This document shows, piece after piece, positions 1-12,540 of a DNA stretch of 64,000 nucleotides. Every line of letters begins with the position of its first letter. Position 1 is the first letter of the stretch. The DNA is from Polyangium sp. 6x1 (GTDB lineage: Bacteria; Myxococcota_A; Polyangia; Polyangiales; Polyangiaceae), in assembly GCF_029946515.1 (NCBI RefSeq), contig NZ_JARZHH010000049.1, forward strand, positions 1 through 64,000, in the 5' to 3' direction. The position numbers and the translations under genes are program-made. The notes beneath the pieces were generated by a model. It did not search any database. It worked only from the letters and a program-made list of their open reading frames with translations, and was not told the DNA's origin.

Positions 1-1
1 C

Positions 2-2224
<2,223 letters not shown>

Positions 2225-2247
2225 CGGCGTAAGACCCGCTCGGGGTC

Positions 2248-2284
2248 AAGGCCCCTCTCGCCGTTGGCGAGGGGGGCCTTTTGG
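2248..2284 (+). terminator. Intrinsic-type terminator after tssH
   Basis: A 15-pair hairpin with one G-U pair: left arm 2248-2262, loop GTT, right arm 2266-2280, followed by TTGGTTT. It begins 23 nt after the tssH stop. It implies termination or attenuation between tssH and tssJ. Confidence 0.75.
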
Positions 2285-2351
2285 TTTCTGGGCCGACGGT
2301 TTCGGCAAAAAGCTAGGCCACGCGCCACGCCTTCCGATAAAAAGGAGGGCC

Positions 2352-3044
2352 ATGGCGGCCTCAGCGTCCACCACCTCCTGGAAACGCAAGCGCGCGGCCC
2401 TGGCCCTCGCCTCCCTCTCTTTTCTGGGGCTCGGGCTCGGCGCGCTCTCCTCGTTTGCGATCGGCTGCGGCTCCGGGGCCCCGCCGCCCGCGGCAGCGAA
2501 GCCGTGCGACGTGCAGATCGTCACGCTTCGCATCTACGCCGCGGACAACATCAACCCGAACGAGAACCAGAACCCGCGCCCCGTCGTCATCCGGCTCTAC
2601 CAGCTGAAGGACGAGATGCGGATGCAGAACGCGACCTACGACGAGGTCCTCCTCTCCGACAAGGAGGTCCTCGCCGACGACATCGTCAAGATGGACGAAG
2701 TCAGCGTTTTTCCGAACGATCTCGTGGAGGTGAAGTTCGAGCGCGCGAAGGAGGCGAGCACGCTCGGAGGCGTCGCGCTCTTCCACAGCCCGAAGGGGCA
2801 GAGCTGGAAGACGTTCTACGCGTTTCCTCTGATGCCAGGCGAGGCCCAGTGCGGCGGGCGCGAGAGCGACGCCGGTGCGCAGGCCGACCCCAAGACTGCC
2901 TTTTTCGTCGAGTCCACGAAGATCGACAACGGCAGCGAATTCGACGAATCGATGTTCCCGAACGCGACATCGGTCCGCAGGGTCAACCTCCCCAAGGCGT
3001 CGGGCGGCAACGCTCCGCCGAAGGCGGCCGCCCCGGCCCCCTAG
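2352..3044 (+). CDS. tssJ: T6SS outer-membrane lipoprotein TssJ
   Basis: Lipoprotein that anchors the T6SS membrane complex (TssJ-TssL-TssM) in the outer membrane and binds the periplasmic part of TssM. The 230-residue product has a basic start, a hydrophobic stretch and a lipobox ending AIGC, with the acylated Cys at residue 39. The mature part has the TssJ beta-sandwich pattern (VVIRLYQLKD, then VEVKFERAKEASTLGGVALF). The C-terminus is Pro/Ala-rich. The start is supported by AAGGAGG about 6 nt upstream. It is the first gene after the tssH terminator, followed by tssK 38 nt later. Family assignment is from sequence pattern plus locus position. Confidence 0.88.
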   Translation: MAASASTTSWKRKRAALALASLSFLGLGLGALSSFAIGCGSGAPPPAAAKPCDVQIVTLRIYAADNINPNENQNPRPVVIRLYQLKDEMRMQNATYDEVLLSDKEVLADDIVKMDEVSVFPNDLVEVKFERAKEASTLGGVALFHSPKGQSWKTFYAFPLMPGEAQCGGRESDAGAQADPKTAFFVESTKIDNGSEFDESMFPNATSVRRVNLPKASGGNAPPKAAAPAP

Positions 3045-3082
3045 GGCCGCGCGGCGAGTTCTGATAAGACTGACCGGGCGAT

Positions 3083-4441
3083 ATGATCCACCCGCGCAAG
3101 CCCGTCTGGACCGAGGGGCTCTTCATGACCCCTCAGCATCTTCAGCAAGGGGACCAGTACCACGAGGCGCTGCTCCAAGCGCGGACCAACGCGCTTTTGA
3201 GTTATCCGTGGGGCGTGATGGGCGTGCAATTCGACGAGCGCGCCCTCGCCGCGGGGCAACTCAAGCTCGTCAAGTGTCACGGCTTCTTCCCCGACGGCAC
3301 GCCGTTCTTCGTCGGTGATCGCGGCGAGGACGTGGTCGAGGCGCGGCCGCTCGAGGGCGTGTTCCCGGCGGCGCTCGAGGCGCTCGACGTCTTCGTGGCG
3401 ATCCCGAACGTGCGCGAGACGCACCCGAACGTCGCGCTCGATCCGGCGAAGGCGAACCCTGCGATCCGGTTCGTCGCGGCGACGACGACGGTCCCGGATC
3501 TGACGACGGGCCGCAACGACACCTCGGTCGTGTGGGCTCGTTACAACCTCCGCATCCTCTTCGGCACCGAGCCGCGCGACGCGTACCAGACCGTGCGGAT
3601 CGGGCAGCTCGTGCGGGATCGGACGGGCGCGATCGTCCTCAAGAAGAGCTTCATCCCGCCGATCCCGCACATCGGCAGCTCCGACCACATCATGTCGGGG
3701 CTGCGTCGCATTCTCTCGGCGATGGTGGGCAAGCAGAAGTCGCTCGCCGAGGGGCGCAGGCTTCGCACGGCGGCGTCGGTCGACTTCCAGTTCTCCGACA
3801 CGGCGAAGTTCTGGATGCTCCACACGCTGAACGCGTTCATCCCCGCCGTCTCGCACATGGTCGATCACGGCAACGCGCACCCCGAGGATTGTTACATCCT
3901 CATCGGCTCGCTCATCGGCGAGCTCTGCACGTTCGCCGCGGACGGCGATCCGACGTCGCTCCCGAAGTTCAACTACCTCGATCTCGAGGGCGTCTTCGAG
4001 CCGCTCTTCGATCGCGCGCTCACGCTCGTCTCGAGCGTGCTCGCGGAGAACTACACCGTCGTGCCGCTCGAGAAGCGCGAGGACGGCATGTACCTCGGCA
4101 AGTTCGAGGATCCGAAGCTCCCGCGCACGCACGAGCTCTTCCTCGAGGCGAAGGGCGCGGACGAAGCGACGCTGCGCGAGCGTCTGCCGCGGCTCCTCAA
4201 GATGGGGTCGTGGACGCAGATCGGTTACATCCTGAACGCAGCCATGCCTGGCGTGCGTGTCGCGGTCGAATACCGGCCCCCGGGTGCGATCCCGGTCAAG
4301 CCGGGCGTCATCTACCTCCGCGTCGACCAGGCTGGCGATTACTGGAACGATATCCTCGGCTCTGGCACGATCGCGATCTACCAGCCGATCGACCCGCAGA
4401 AGGTCGATCTCCGGCTGATCGCGGTCCAGGGCGGCAAGTGA
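3083..4441 (+). CDS. tssK: T6SS baseplate protein TssK
   Basis: Baseplate subunit that links the TssF/G wedge to the membrane complex. The product is 452 residues, the usual TssK size, and begins with the signature PVWTEGLFMTPQHLQQ (residues 7-22). The N-terminal shell domain, central helical part and C-terminal domain are all present with no frameshift. The gene lies 35 nt upstream of tssL in the normal J-K-L-M order. Its TssF and TssG partners are not in the window and probably lie upstream of tssH. Confidence 0.96.
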   Translation: MIHPRKPVWTEGLFMTPQHLQQGDQYHEALLQARTNALLSYPWGVMGVQFDERALAAGQLKLVKCHGFFPDGTPFFVGDRGEDVVEARPLEGVFPAALEALDVFVAIPNVRETHPNVALDPAKANPAIRFVAATTTVPDLTTGRNDTSVVWARYNLRILFGTEPRDAYQTVRIGQLVRDRTGAIVLKKSFIPPIPHIGSSDHIMSGLRRILSAMVGKQKSLAEGRRLRTAASVDFQFSDTAKFWMLHTLNAFIPAVSHMVDHGNAHPEDCYILIGSLIGELCTFAADGDPTSLPKFNYLDLEGVFEPLFDRALTLVSSVLAENYTVVPLEKREDGMYLGKFEDPKLPRTHELFLEAKGADEATLRERLPRLLKMGSWTQIGYILNAAMPGVRVAVEYRPPGAIPVKPGVIYLRVDQAGDYWNDILGSGTIAIYQPIDPQKVDLRLIAVQGGK

Positions 4442-4476
4442 ATGAAGCGCGCGGCTTTTGAGATCATGGGGAGCGC

Positions 4477-5154
4477 ATGAGCCTGTCGCAGTCGATGTAT
4501 TGGGTCTGCTCGGATGTCCTGTCGCTGATCTTGCAGCTCAGGAACTCGCGGGATCTGCCTGCGCCGGACATCCTTCAGCGCCGCGTCCTGCAGCTCTTCG
4601 AGACGATGATGCAGAACGGTCGCGAGGCTCGGATCCCCGAGCAGGACATGATCGACGCGAAGTTCGCGCTCGCGGCCTTCGCGGACGAGGTCATCTACCA
4701 CTCGAGCTGGCAGGGCAAGACGCAGTGGCTCTCGAACCCGCTGCAGCTTCAGTTCTTCCAGCTGAACACGGCCGGTGATCAGTTCTTCGTGAACCTCGAC
4801 AACCTGCACGGCCAGCGCAACCGCGCGCACGTTGCACAAATCTACTTCCTCTGTTTGGCCCTTGGCTTTCAGGGGAAATATCGTCTCCGGCACCAGGAAG
4901 GGCTCCAGGCGGTGGTGGAGGGGCTCGGCAACTACGTCGCGCTGGCGGAGGGCGGGGGTGATCAGCTCTCGCCGAACGCCGAGCGCAAGGACGGCGGCGG
5001 TGGCGCTGTTCGTCGCGAGCTGCCGTATCTCTTCATCGCGATCGGGTTCCTCATCCTGGCGCTGATCGTGATCTTCATCCTTTGGCTCATCATCGGCTCG
5101 AACGCCGACTCGACTGCCGAAGCCATCAAGAAGCTGCTGGGCGGCGGCAAGTAG
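4477..5154 (+). CDS. tssL: T6SS inner-membrane protein TssL (DotU/IcmH type)
   Basis: Membrane-complex subunit with a cytoplasmic helical domain that contacts TssK. The 225-residue product has the DotU motif FADEVIYHSSWQG and ends in one transmembrane helix (about residues 182-206), followed by only about 19 residues. It is therefore the short form, without the C-terminal OmpA-like peptidoglycan-binding domain found in some TssL proteins, and any cell-wall anchoring must come from another protein. GGGAG lies a few bases before the ATG. The stop codon is followed within 2 nt by a fragment of the hairpin repeat described at 5155. Confidence 0.93.
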   Translation: MSLSQSMYWVCSDVLSLILQLRNSRDLPAPDILQRRVLQLFETMMQNGREARIPEQDMIDAKFALAAFADEVIYHSSWQGKTQWLSNPLQLQFFQLNTAGDQFFVNLDNLHGQRNRAHVAQIYFLCLALGFQGKYRLRHQEGLQAVVEGLGNYVALAEGGGDQLSPNAERKDGGGGAVRRELPYLFIAIGFLILALIVIFILWLIIGSNADSTAEAIKKLLGGGK

Positions 5155-5187
5155 AGCGCCGGGGGGGTTTGCCCCGGACCGAGGGAG
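5155..5187 (+). repeat. Partial copy of the multi-hairpin 3' cassette (first hairpin only)
   Basis: Begins directly after the tssL stop with AGCGCCGGGG and closes with TTTGCCCCGGACC, matching hairpin 1 and the following bases of the full copies at 18424 and 23282. Hairpins 2-4 are absent. The tssM ribosome-binding region (GAGGGAGA) overlaps its end. Confidence 0.6.
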
Positions 5188-5194
5188 ACGTTCC

Positions 5195-8100
5195 ATGTGG
5201 CTGTGGATCCTGAGCGCGTTGTTCCTCGCCCTGGTCTGGGGCGTATGGTTCATCCTGAGACCCACGGGGCCAGGGCCGAGCGCCGAGGTGTTCCCGACGT
5301 GGATCCCGATCGCCATCACGGCCGTCGTGGTCCTCGGGTTGATTGGTCTCGTCGTGTATCGACGGATCCGCGCGGCGCGTGCGGCGCGCGCGCTGGAGAA
5401 GGCGATCGCGCAGCAGGCCCAGGAGCAAGCGCTCAACGCGAAGCCCGAGCGGCGCGCCGAGATCCAGGAGCTGCATCGCCAGCTCCAGGAGGGCATCAAC
5501 GCGCTGAAGTCCTCGAAGCTCGGGGGCGGCACGAACGCGCTGTACTCGTTGCCCTGGTACGTGATGGTCGGCCCGCCCGGCGCGGGGAAGACGACCGCGC
5601 TTCGCCACTCGGGCCTCGTGTTTCCGTACCTCGATCCGGCGGGCGGCGGCGTCCGCGGCGTCGGCGGCACGCGCAACTGCGACTGGTGGTTCACGAACGA
5701 GGCGATCCTCCTCGACACCGCGGGCCGTTACACGACCGAGGCTGACGACCACGACGAGTGGATGGCCTTCCTCGAGCAGCTCCTCAAGTACCGCCCCGAC
5801 AAGCCGGTGAACGGCGTCGTCTGCGCGGTGAGCATCTCGGAGCTCGTCGACGCGACGGAGGAGCAGGTCGAGTCGATCGCGAAGAAGGTCCGCGCGCGCA
5901 TCGACGAGATGCAGTCGACGCTGAAGATGGTCCTGCCCGTCTACGTGATGTTCACGAAGGTGGACCTCGTCTCCGGGTTCGCCGAGTTCTTCGGCGATCT
6001 CAAGAAGAGCGAGCGCGGCCAGGGCTTCGGCGCGACCGTCAAGCTCGACGCGAACAAGAGCGAGCCCGGCAAGATCTTCGACGCCGAGTTCGACACGCTC
6101 GTCGAGCGCATGCACGACCGCGCGCTCCGCCGCATGGTCACGGAGCGCAGCCGCGGGACGAAGGAAAAGGTCTTCCAGTTCCCGCTCGAGTTCGCGGCGA
6201 TCAAGCAGAACCTCTCGCACTTTTTGAACGTCGCGTTCCAGCCCTCGAAGACGGCGGGCCTGGCGACGCCGATCATGCGCGGCTTCTACATGACGAGCGG
6301 CGTGCAGGAGGGAAAACCCCTCGATCGCGTCCTCGGCACGATGATGAGCGCGTTCGGCCTGCGCCCCGCGATCGCGGACGAGTCGTCGACCGCGGGCGCC
6401 ACGGAGGCGAAGAGCTACTTCCTCCGCGACGTCTTCATGAACGTCATCTTCCCGGACCAGGACATCGCGGCGCGCACCGCGGCCGAGGTCCGGAGGCGGC
6501 GGTTCCAGCGCTTCGCGGCGGCGTTCGCGGCGGCGGCGCTCGCGGTCGTCCTGCTCATCCCGTCGGTGATGTCGTTCGCGAACAACCGCGCGCTCGTGGC
6601 CGAGACCTCGCGGATCTCGGGCGAGGCGGCGAACGTGAAGTGGACCGACGGCAGCTCGCCCCTGGAGAAGGTCGACAAGCTCGACAACCTCCGCGCACAC
6701 GCCCAGCTCCTCGATCAGTACCGCGAGGACGGCGCGCCCGTGAGCTACCGCTGGGGTATGTATCAGGGCGACAAACTCTTCGAGCCGACGAAGGACCAGT
6801 ACATCGCGTCCTTGCGCGAAGGCTTCATCAAGCCCGTGCGCGCGCGCCTCGAAGAGCGGCTCAACGCGGCGACCGGCGGCAAGTACCTCGAGGAGTACAA
6901 CGACCTCAAGACGTACCTCCTGCTCGCCGACGAGCACAAAGTCCACCTGCTGCCCGAGTCCGAGACGGCGTGGGAGACGGGCAAGCTCCTGCAGCTCTGG
7001 ACCGACATCCTGCGTCCGACGACGGACATCCCCGAAGCCGATCTCAAGGCGAAGCTCGCGCCGCACGTGAAGTACTACGTCGACCTGCTCCGCCGCGGCG
7101 CGATCCGGGGCGAGGAGCTCGACAAGCGGACTGTGGAGCGCACGCGCGACATCCTCGCCCGCGTCGGCCCGACGCAGCGCTACTACGACCGGTTCGTCAC
7201 CGCGCTCATCGACGAGAAGTACGACGAGAACGGGCCGAACACGCGCGAGAACATGAAGTATCCGCCCCTCTCGCTCGACGATCTCTTCTCGGATCGCCCC
7301 GAGGTGCTGAGCAAGGTGCGGAGCGCCCAGAAGGAGCGCACGAGCAAGTGGTTCGTCGTGCGGGGTCCGTACACGGCGAAGGGCCACGCGCAGGTCGTCG
7401 CGAGCCTCGAGGAGGGCATCAAGGTCCTCGATCGCGAGCGCTGGGTCGTGCCGCTGACGCAGGAGGAAGAGCGTCAAGGCGACAAGATCGCGCAGGCCCT
7501 CGCGCGCGTGCGGCAGGACTACGACGCGCAGTACATCCGCGAGTGGCTCGAGTTCTTCCGGGACATCTCCGTCGAGATCCCGCCGAACAACAAAGAGGCG
7601 ATCGAGGAGTTCCGCGTTCTCTCCACGCCGGACTGGCCCTACCAGCGCCTGCTCCGCGCGCTCGAGGACAACACGCAGTTCGACCTGGTGGACAACCAGG
7701 CCGAGCAGCAGGTCATGGCCGACGGCGGCGTGCTCGATCAGGTGAAGGAGCGCGTGAAGCGCCGCATCGACTCGTCGTTCAGCACGCGCACCGGGACGAC
7801 GGGCCGCGTGTCGGACCTCGTCAAGTTCGGCGGCGGCGGCAACGCGGCCGGCCCGTACGATCCGGTCCCGGACAAGTTCCGCTCGATGGTGCGCTTCGGC
7901 GTGCCCGAGCAGCAGAAGCCCGCGGCCGAGGGCCAGCCCCCGCCGCCGATGACGCCGGCGGAGCTCTCGAAGTACATCGGCCACCTGGAGCAGCTCGCGG
8001 CCGAGATGGGCGGCATCGAGGACGCGCCGCCCGGCGCCAGCACGCAGAACGCGCGCGAAAAGTTCGGCGAGGCCGTGCGCGAGACCGAGAAGCTCCTGCT

Positions 8101-8953
8101 CAAGATGGACGAGACGGGCCAGGAGCTCATGACGCCGCTGCTCATGAACCCGCTCCGCCAGGCCTACAAGGCCGTCATGCGCAGCGCCGGCGGGTCTGCG
8201 AGCGGGCTCTGGGAAGTCGTCGTGTGGCCGCCTTTCCGCGAGAACATCAAGGATCGGTATCCCTTCGATCTCGCGGCGTCGCGTGACGCTTCGTTCGAGG
8301 ACACGATCGCGTTCTTCAAGCCGAAGGAGGGCATCCTCTGGGGCTTCTACGAGCAGCACCTCAACGACTTCCACATCCGCGTGGGCCACGACTTCGTCCC
8401 GAAGGGCGGCCTCGAGGGTCGTCCGAAGCCGGCGAAGCCGTTCACGCCCTTCAACGCGATGCTCTATCCCTGCCTGCACAGGGCACACGAGATCACCGAG
8501 GCCCTGTGGCCGAGCGGCGGCGAGAAACCGCAGGTGACGTTCAACGTCAACCTGAAGACGGTGAGCCCGATCGTCAGCGAGGTGCTCTTCGAGATCGACG
8601 GCCAGAAGCGCCTGTATCGGAACGAGAAGGAGTTCTGGCACACGTTCACCTGGCCGGGCGAGAAGCAGACCGGCGCGCGTCTTCGCGTGCGCGGCGCTGG
8701 CGGGCTCGACGAGGAGCTCGTGCGGGAAGGCCCCTGGGGCATCTTCCGCCTGTTCGAGGCGGGCACGACGACGGCCGAGAAGGACAAGGACAGCGTGTTC
8801 ACGGTGACGTGGCAGATGACCGCGCCGCCCGTGACGGTGACGATGGAAGTGCGCCCCACCCGCGCCAATCATCCTTTCGTCAACAGCTTCTTCCGCGCGT
8901 CCAACTGCCCCCCCAGCATTGGCGACAGCTTCGGCGGCAAGAAGGGCTCTTGA
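5195..8953 (+). CDS. tssM: T6SS inner-membrane protein TssM (IcmF)
   Basis: Large subunit of the T6SS membrane complex, spanning the inner membrane and reaching TssJ through the periplasm. The 1252-residue product has two N-terminal transmembrane helices (about residues 2-21 and 33-54), a cytoplasmic GTPase-like domain with Walker A GPPGAGKT (about 125-132), and a third membrane helix (about 440-463). The long periplasmic region and C-terminal beta domain follow. The nucleotide-binding motif is intact, unlike in some TssM proteins. An antisense frame of 1736 codons over this gene is a codon-bias shadow. The gene is followed by a 117-nt gap with two hairpins before tagF. Confidence 0.96.
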   Translation: MWLWILSALFLALVWGVWFILRPTGPGPSAEVFPTWIPIAITAVVVLGLIGLVVYRRIRAARAARALEKAIAQQAQEQALNAKPERRAEIQELHRQLQEGINALKSSKLGGGTNALYSLPWYVMVGPPGAGKTTALRHSGLVFPYLDPAGGGVRGVGGTRNCDWWFTNEAILLDTAGRYTTEADDHDEWMAFLEQLLKYRPDKPVNGVVCAVSISELVDATEEQVESIAKKVRARIDEMQSTLKMVLPVYVMFTKVDLVSGFAEFFGDLKKSERGQGFGATVKLDANKSEPGKIFDAEFDTLVERMHDRALRRMVTERSRGTKEKVFQFPLEFAAIKQNLSHFLNVAFQPSKTAGLATPIMRGFYMTSGVQEGKPLDRVLGTMMSAFGLRPAIADESSTAGATEAKSYFLRDVFMNVIFPDQDIAARTAAEVRRRRFQRFAAAFAAAALAVVLLIPSVMSFANNRALVAETSRISGEAANVKWTDGSSPLEKVDKLDNLRAHAQLLDQYREDGAPVSYRWGMYQGDKLFEPTKDQYIASLREGFIKPVRARLEERLNAATGGKYLEEYNDLKTYLLLADEHKVHLLPESETAWETGKLLQLWTDILRPTTDIPEADLKAKLAPHVKYYVDLLRRGAIRGEELDKRTVERTRDILARVGPTQRYYDRFVTALIDEKYDENGPNTRENMKYPPLSLDDLFSDRPEVLSKVRSAQKERTSKWFVVRGPYTAKGHAQVVASLEEGIKVLDRERWVVPLTQEEERQGDKIAQALARVRQDYDAQYIREWLEFFRDISVEIPPNNKEAIEEFRVLSTPDWPYQRLLRALEDNTQFDLVDNQAEQQVMADGGVLDQVKERVKRRIDSSFSTRTGTTGRVSDLVKFGGGGNAAGPYDPVPDKFRSMVRFGVPEQQKPAAEGQPPPPMTPAELSKYIGHLEQLAAEMGGIEDAPPGASTQNAREKFGEAVRETEKLLLKMDETGQELMTPLLMNPLRQAYKAVMRSAGGSASGLWEVVVWPPFRENIKDRYPFDLAASRDASFEDTIAFFKPKEGILWGFYEQHLNDFHIRVGHDFVPKGGLEGRPKPAKPFTPFNAMLYPCLHRAHEITEALWPSGGEKPQVTFNVNLKTVSPIVSEVLFEIDGQKRLYRNEKEFWHTFTWPGEKQTGARLRVRGAGGLDEELVREGPWGIFRLFEAGTTTAEKDKDSVFTVTWQMTAPPVTVTMEVRPTRANHPFVNSFFRASNCPPSIGDSFGGKKGS

Positions 8954-8960
8954 GATGGTG

Positions 8961-9043
8961 TTCCACAGGCGCCGCGTAGCAGCCTGTGGAATGCCCTCGA
9001 AGGGTTCGCCCGCGGCAGCACGCCCCCTTGTAAAAAGAGGGGG
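8961..9043 (+). other. Two hairpins in the tssM-tagF gap
   Basis: Hairpin 1 has perfect 10-bp arms TTCCACAGGC (8961-8970) and GCCTGTGGAA (8982-8991). Hairpin 2 pairs CCCCCT (9023-9028) with AGGGGG (9038-9043) around an A-rich loop. Neither is followed by a good T-run. They may act in mRNA processing or differential expression of tagF/tssA relative to tssM. Function is inferred from position only. Confidence 0.5.
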
Positions 9044-9070
9044 TTCGTGTATTTGTGAGCCGGGCCGGTG

Positions 9071-10048
9071 ATGTTCTGGCGAAAGAAGAAGGGTCCCGCG
9101 AGCCCCCCGCAGATTGGCTGCTTCGGCAAGCTGCCTGCGACGGGTGATTTCATCCGCTTCAATGCCGGCGGAGACGAGCTCGCGGCGTTCGATCGCTGGC
9201 TCGGCGGGGGCCTCGATTTCGCGCGTCGCGCGCTCGGCCCCTCGTTCGACGGCGTCTACCAGCCTTCCGTCGGGCTCTTCATCTTTCACGGCGAAGGCAA
9301 AGGCGACGAACCTCCCACGCGCGGCATGGTCGGCGCCTGGGCCGCGAGCGGCGACAACGCGGGTCGTACGTACCCGATGGTCGTTTTTGCTTCGTACGAT
9401 TATGGCCAGCTCGTGTCGGCCGGCGCGTCGCTGCCGATCGCGCTCTGGTCGCTGCTCGCCTCGTCGTACGAGATCGCCACGAGCGGGCGCACGCTCCCGG
9501 TCGACGCGTTCGTCGATCGCGTCTCGCGCATCGTCCCGCCTTCGCTCGAAGACGCGGACGCCGCGGGCGCGGGGTATCGCTCGTGGCTCACCACGCAGTC
9601 GATGAAGGCGCTCTGGGAGACGGGCTTCGGCACGGACGCGAGCCGCTTCTGGGTCTTGCAGAACGTCTTCGCGTCGGTCGATCCGTTCCGCGGCCAGGAG
9701 AACCCGAAGACGGGTCTCTGCATTCGTCTTCCGCTCGGCGCGGGCGACGCGTACGCGGCGGCCGTGTGGATGGACATGACGCTGCGCCTCGGGGCCTGGA
9801 AGAACACGCTGCTCAATGCGTTCTGGGTCCCGCAGCAGACGATGCTGCTGCACCTCGGCCCGCCGCACGTGGGCTCGTTCCGTGAGCTCATCGCCCCGAC
9901 GGGATATGCCGATCACGTGGTGGAGCTCTGCCGTCCTCCGACGGTCGACGAGCCCACCTCGCGCCGCGCCCTCGGCGTGCAGCTCGACGGCCTCGTGGCG
10001 CGCTCGGAGCTCACGATCTCGGGCTTCCTCGAAGGCCTCGGTCAATAA
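9071..10048 (+). CDS. tagF: T6SS-associated protein TagF (ImpM family)
   Basis: TagF proteins are post-translational repressors of T6SS, often working with the PpkA/PppA/Fha phosphorylation pathway. The 325-residue product starts with the diagnostic pattern GCFGKLPATGDFIRF (about residues 16-30), followed by WLGGGL, as in other ImpM-family proteins. It is longer than minimal TagF proteins, with a C-terminal extension of unclear role. A GTG at 9068 immediately before the ATG is an alternative start. No ppkA, pppA or fha gene is present in the window, so the partner pathway is unseen. Confidence 0.85.
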   Translation: MFWRKKKGPASPPQIGCFGKLPATGDFIRFNAGGDELAAFDRWLGGGLDFARRALGPSFDGVYQPSVGLFIFHGEGKGDEPPTRGMVGAWAASGDNAGRTYPMVVFASYDYGQLVSAGASLPIALWSLLASSYEIATSGRTLPVDAFVDRVSRIVPPSLEDADAAGAGYRSWLTTQSMKALWETGFGTDASRFWVLQNVFASVDPFRGQENPKTGLCIRLPLGAGDAYAAAVWMDMTLRLGAWKNTLLNAFWVPQQTMLLHLGPPHVGSFRELIAPTGYADHVVELCRPPTVDEPTSRRALGVQLDGLVARSELTISGFLEGLGQ

Positions 10049-10124
10049 CGCGGGCGCGCACGCGAACGGCGCGCGTGTCGTTCGAACCGCGCACACGTGA
10101 TGCGAACCTGCGCGACCCGCGGGT

Positions 10125-11849
<1,725 letters not shown>

Positions 11850-12045
11850 GCGCCCGCGTAGTGAGAAAGAGCGAACTCGTTCGGAAAGATAACGATGGAC
11901 GAAGTCGGGGTAGTTTGCGGTATTCTCTGGCCGCCTGTCGAGGTGGGCCCCGACCTGACGGCAATCACGTATTCAACGTAGGGCGGCTCGGAAAGGCCGC
12001 TCGGAGCAAGTAGCTCCCAAGCGTAGGGGAAAGGAGCCTTCCGCG

Positions 12046-12537
12046 ATGAAAGAAGGATCAGTCGCGCCGAAAGAACGCGTGAACATCACGTACAAGCCAG
12101 CGACGGGGAACGCGAAGGAAGAGGTCGAGCTCCCGCTGAAGCTCCTCATGCTTGGCGACTACACCATGCGCCCCGATCCGACGCCGCTCGAGGATCGGAA
12201 GCCCATCAACGTCGACAAGGACAACTTCCAGAAGGTGATGGCTGAGCAGAAGCTCTCGCTCAACATGGCGGTCAAGGATCGCCTGTCGGAGAACGAGGAC
12301 AACGAGCTCAACGTCAACCTCAAGTTCCGCCGTTTGTCGGATATGGAGCCGGCGGCGATCGCCAACCAGGTGCCCGAGCTGAAGAAGCTGCTCGAGCTCC
12401 GCGCCGCGCTCACCGCGCTGAAGGGCCCGCTCGGCAACGAGAAGGCGTTCCGCAACAAGATTCAGACGATCTTGAACGATCCGGCCCAGCGCAACCGGCT
12501 CATCAACGAGCTCGGTCTCAAGCAGGGGGAGGAGTAA
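12046..12537 (+). CDS. tssB: T6SS sheath small subunit TssB (VipA)
   Basis: Small subunit of the contractile sheath, which co-assembles with TssC around the Hcp tube. The 163-residue product has the TssB pattern LPLKLLMLGDYT, then PINVDKDNF and FRRLSDMEP. AGGAG lies 9 nt before the ATG. The 196-nt gap after tssA (11850-12045) contains no gene. It is long enough for a separate promoter, but no convincing -35/-10 pair was identified. The stop is 3 nt before the tssC ATG, so the two are almost certainly translated together. Confidence 0.96.
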   Translation: MKEGSVAPKERVNITYKPATGNAKEEVELPLKLLMLGDYTMRPDPTPLEDRKPINVDKDNFQKVMAEQKLSLNMAVKDRLSENEDNELNVNLKFRRLSDMEPAAIANQVPELKKLLELRAALTALKGPLGNEKAFRNKIQTILNDPAQRNRLINELGLKQGEE

Positions 12538-12540
12538 CCG

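Noticed and set aside
11850-12045. Sigma-54 promoter before tssB
   Set aside because: GG and GC elements near 11905-11925 do not have the required spacing.
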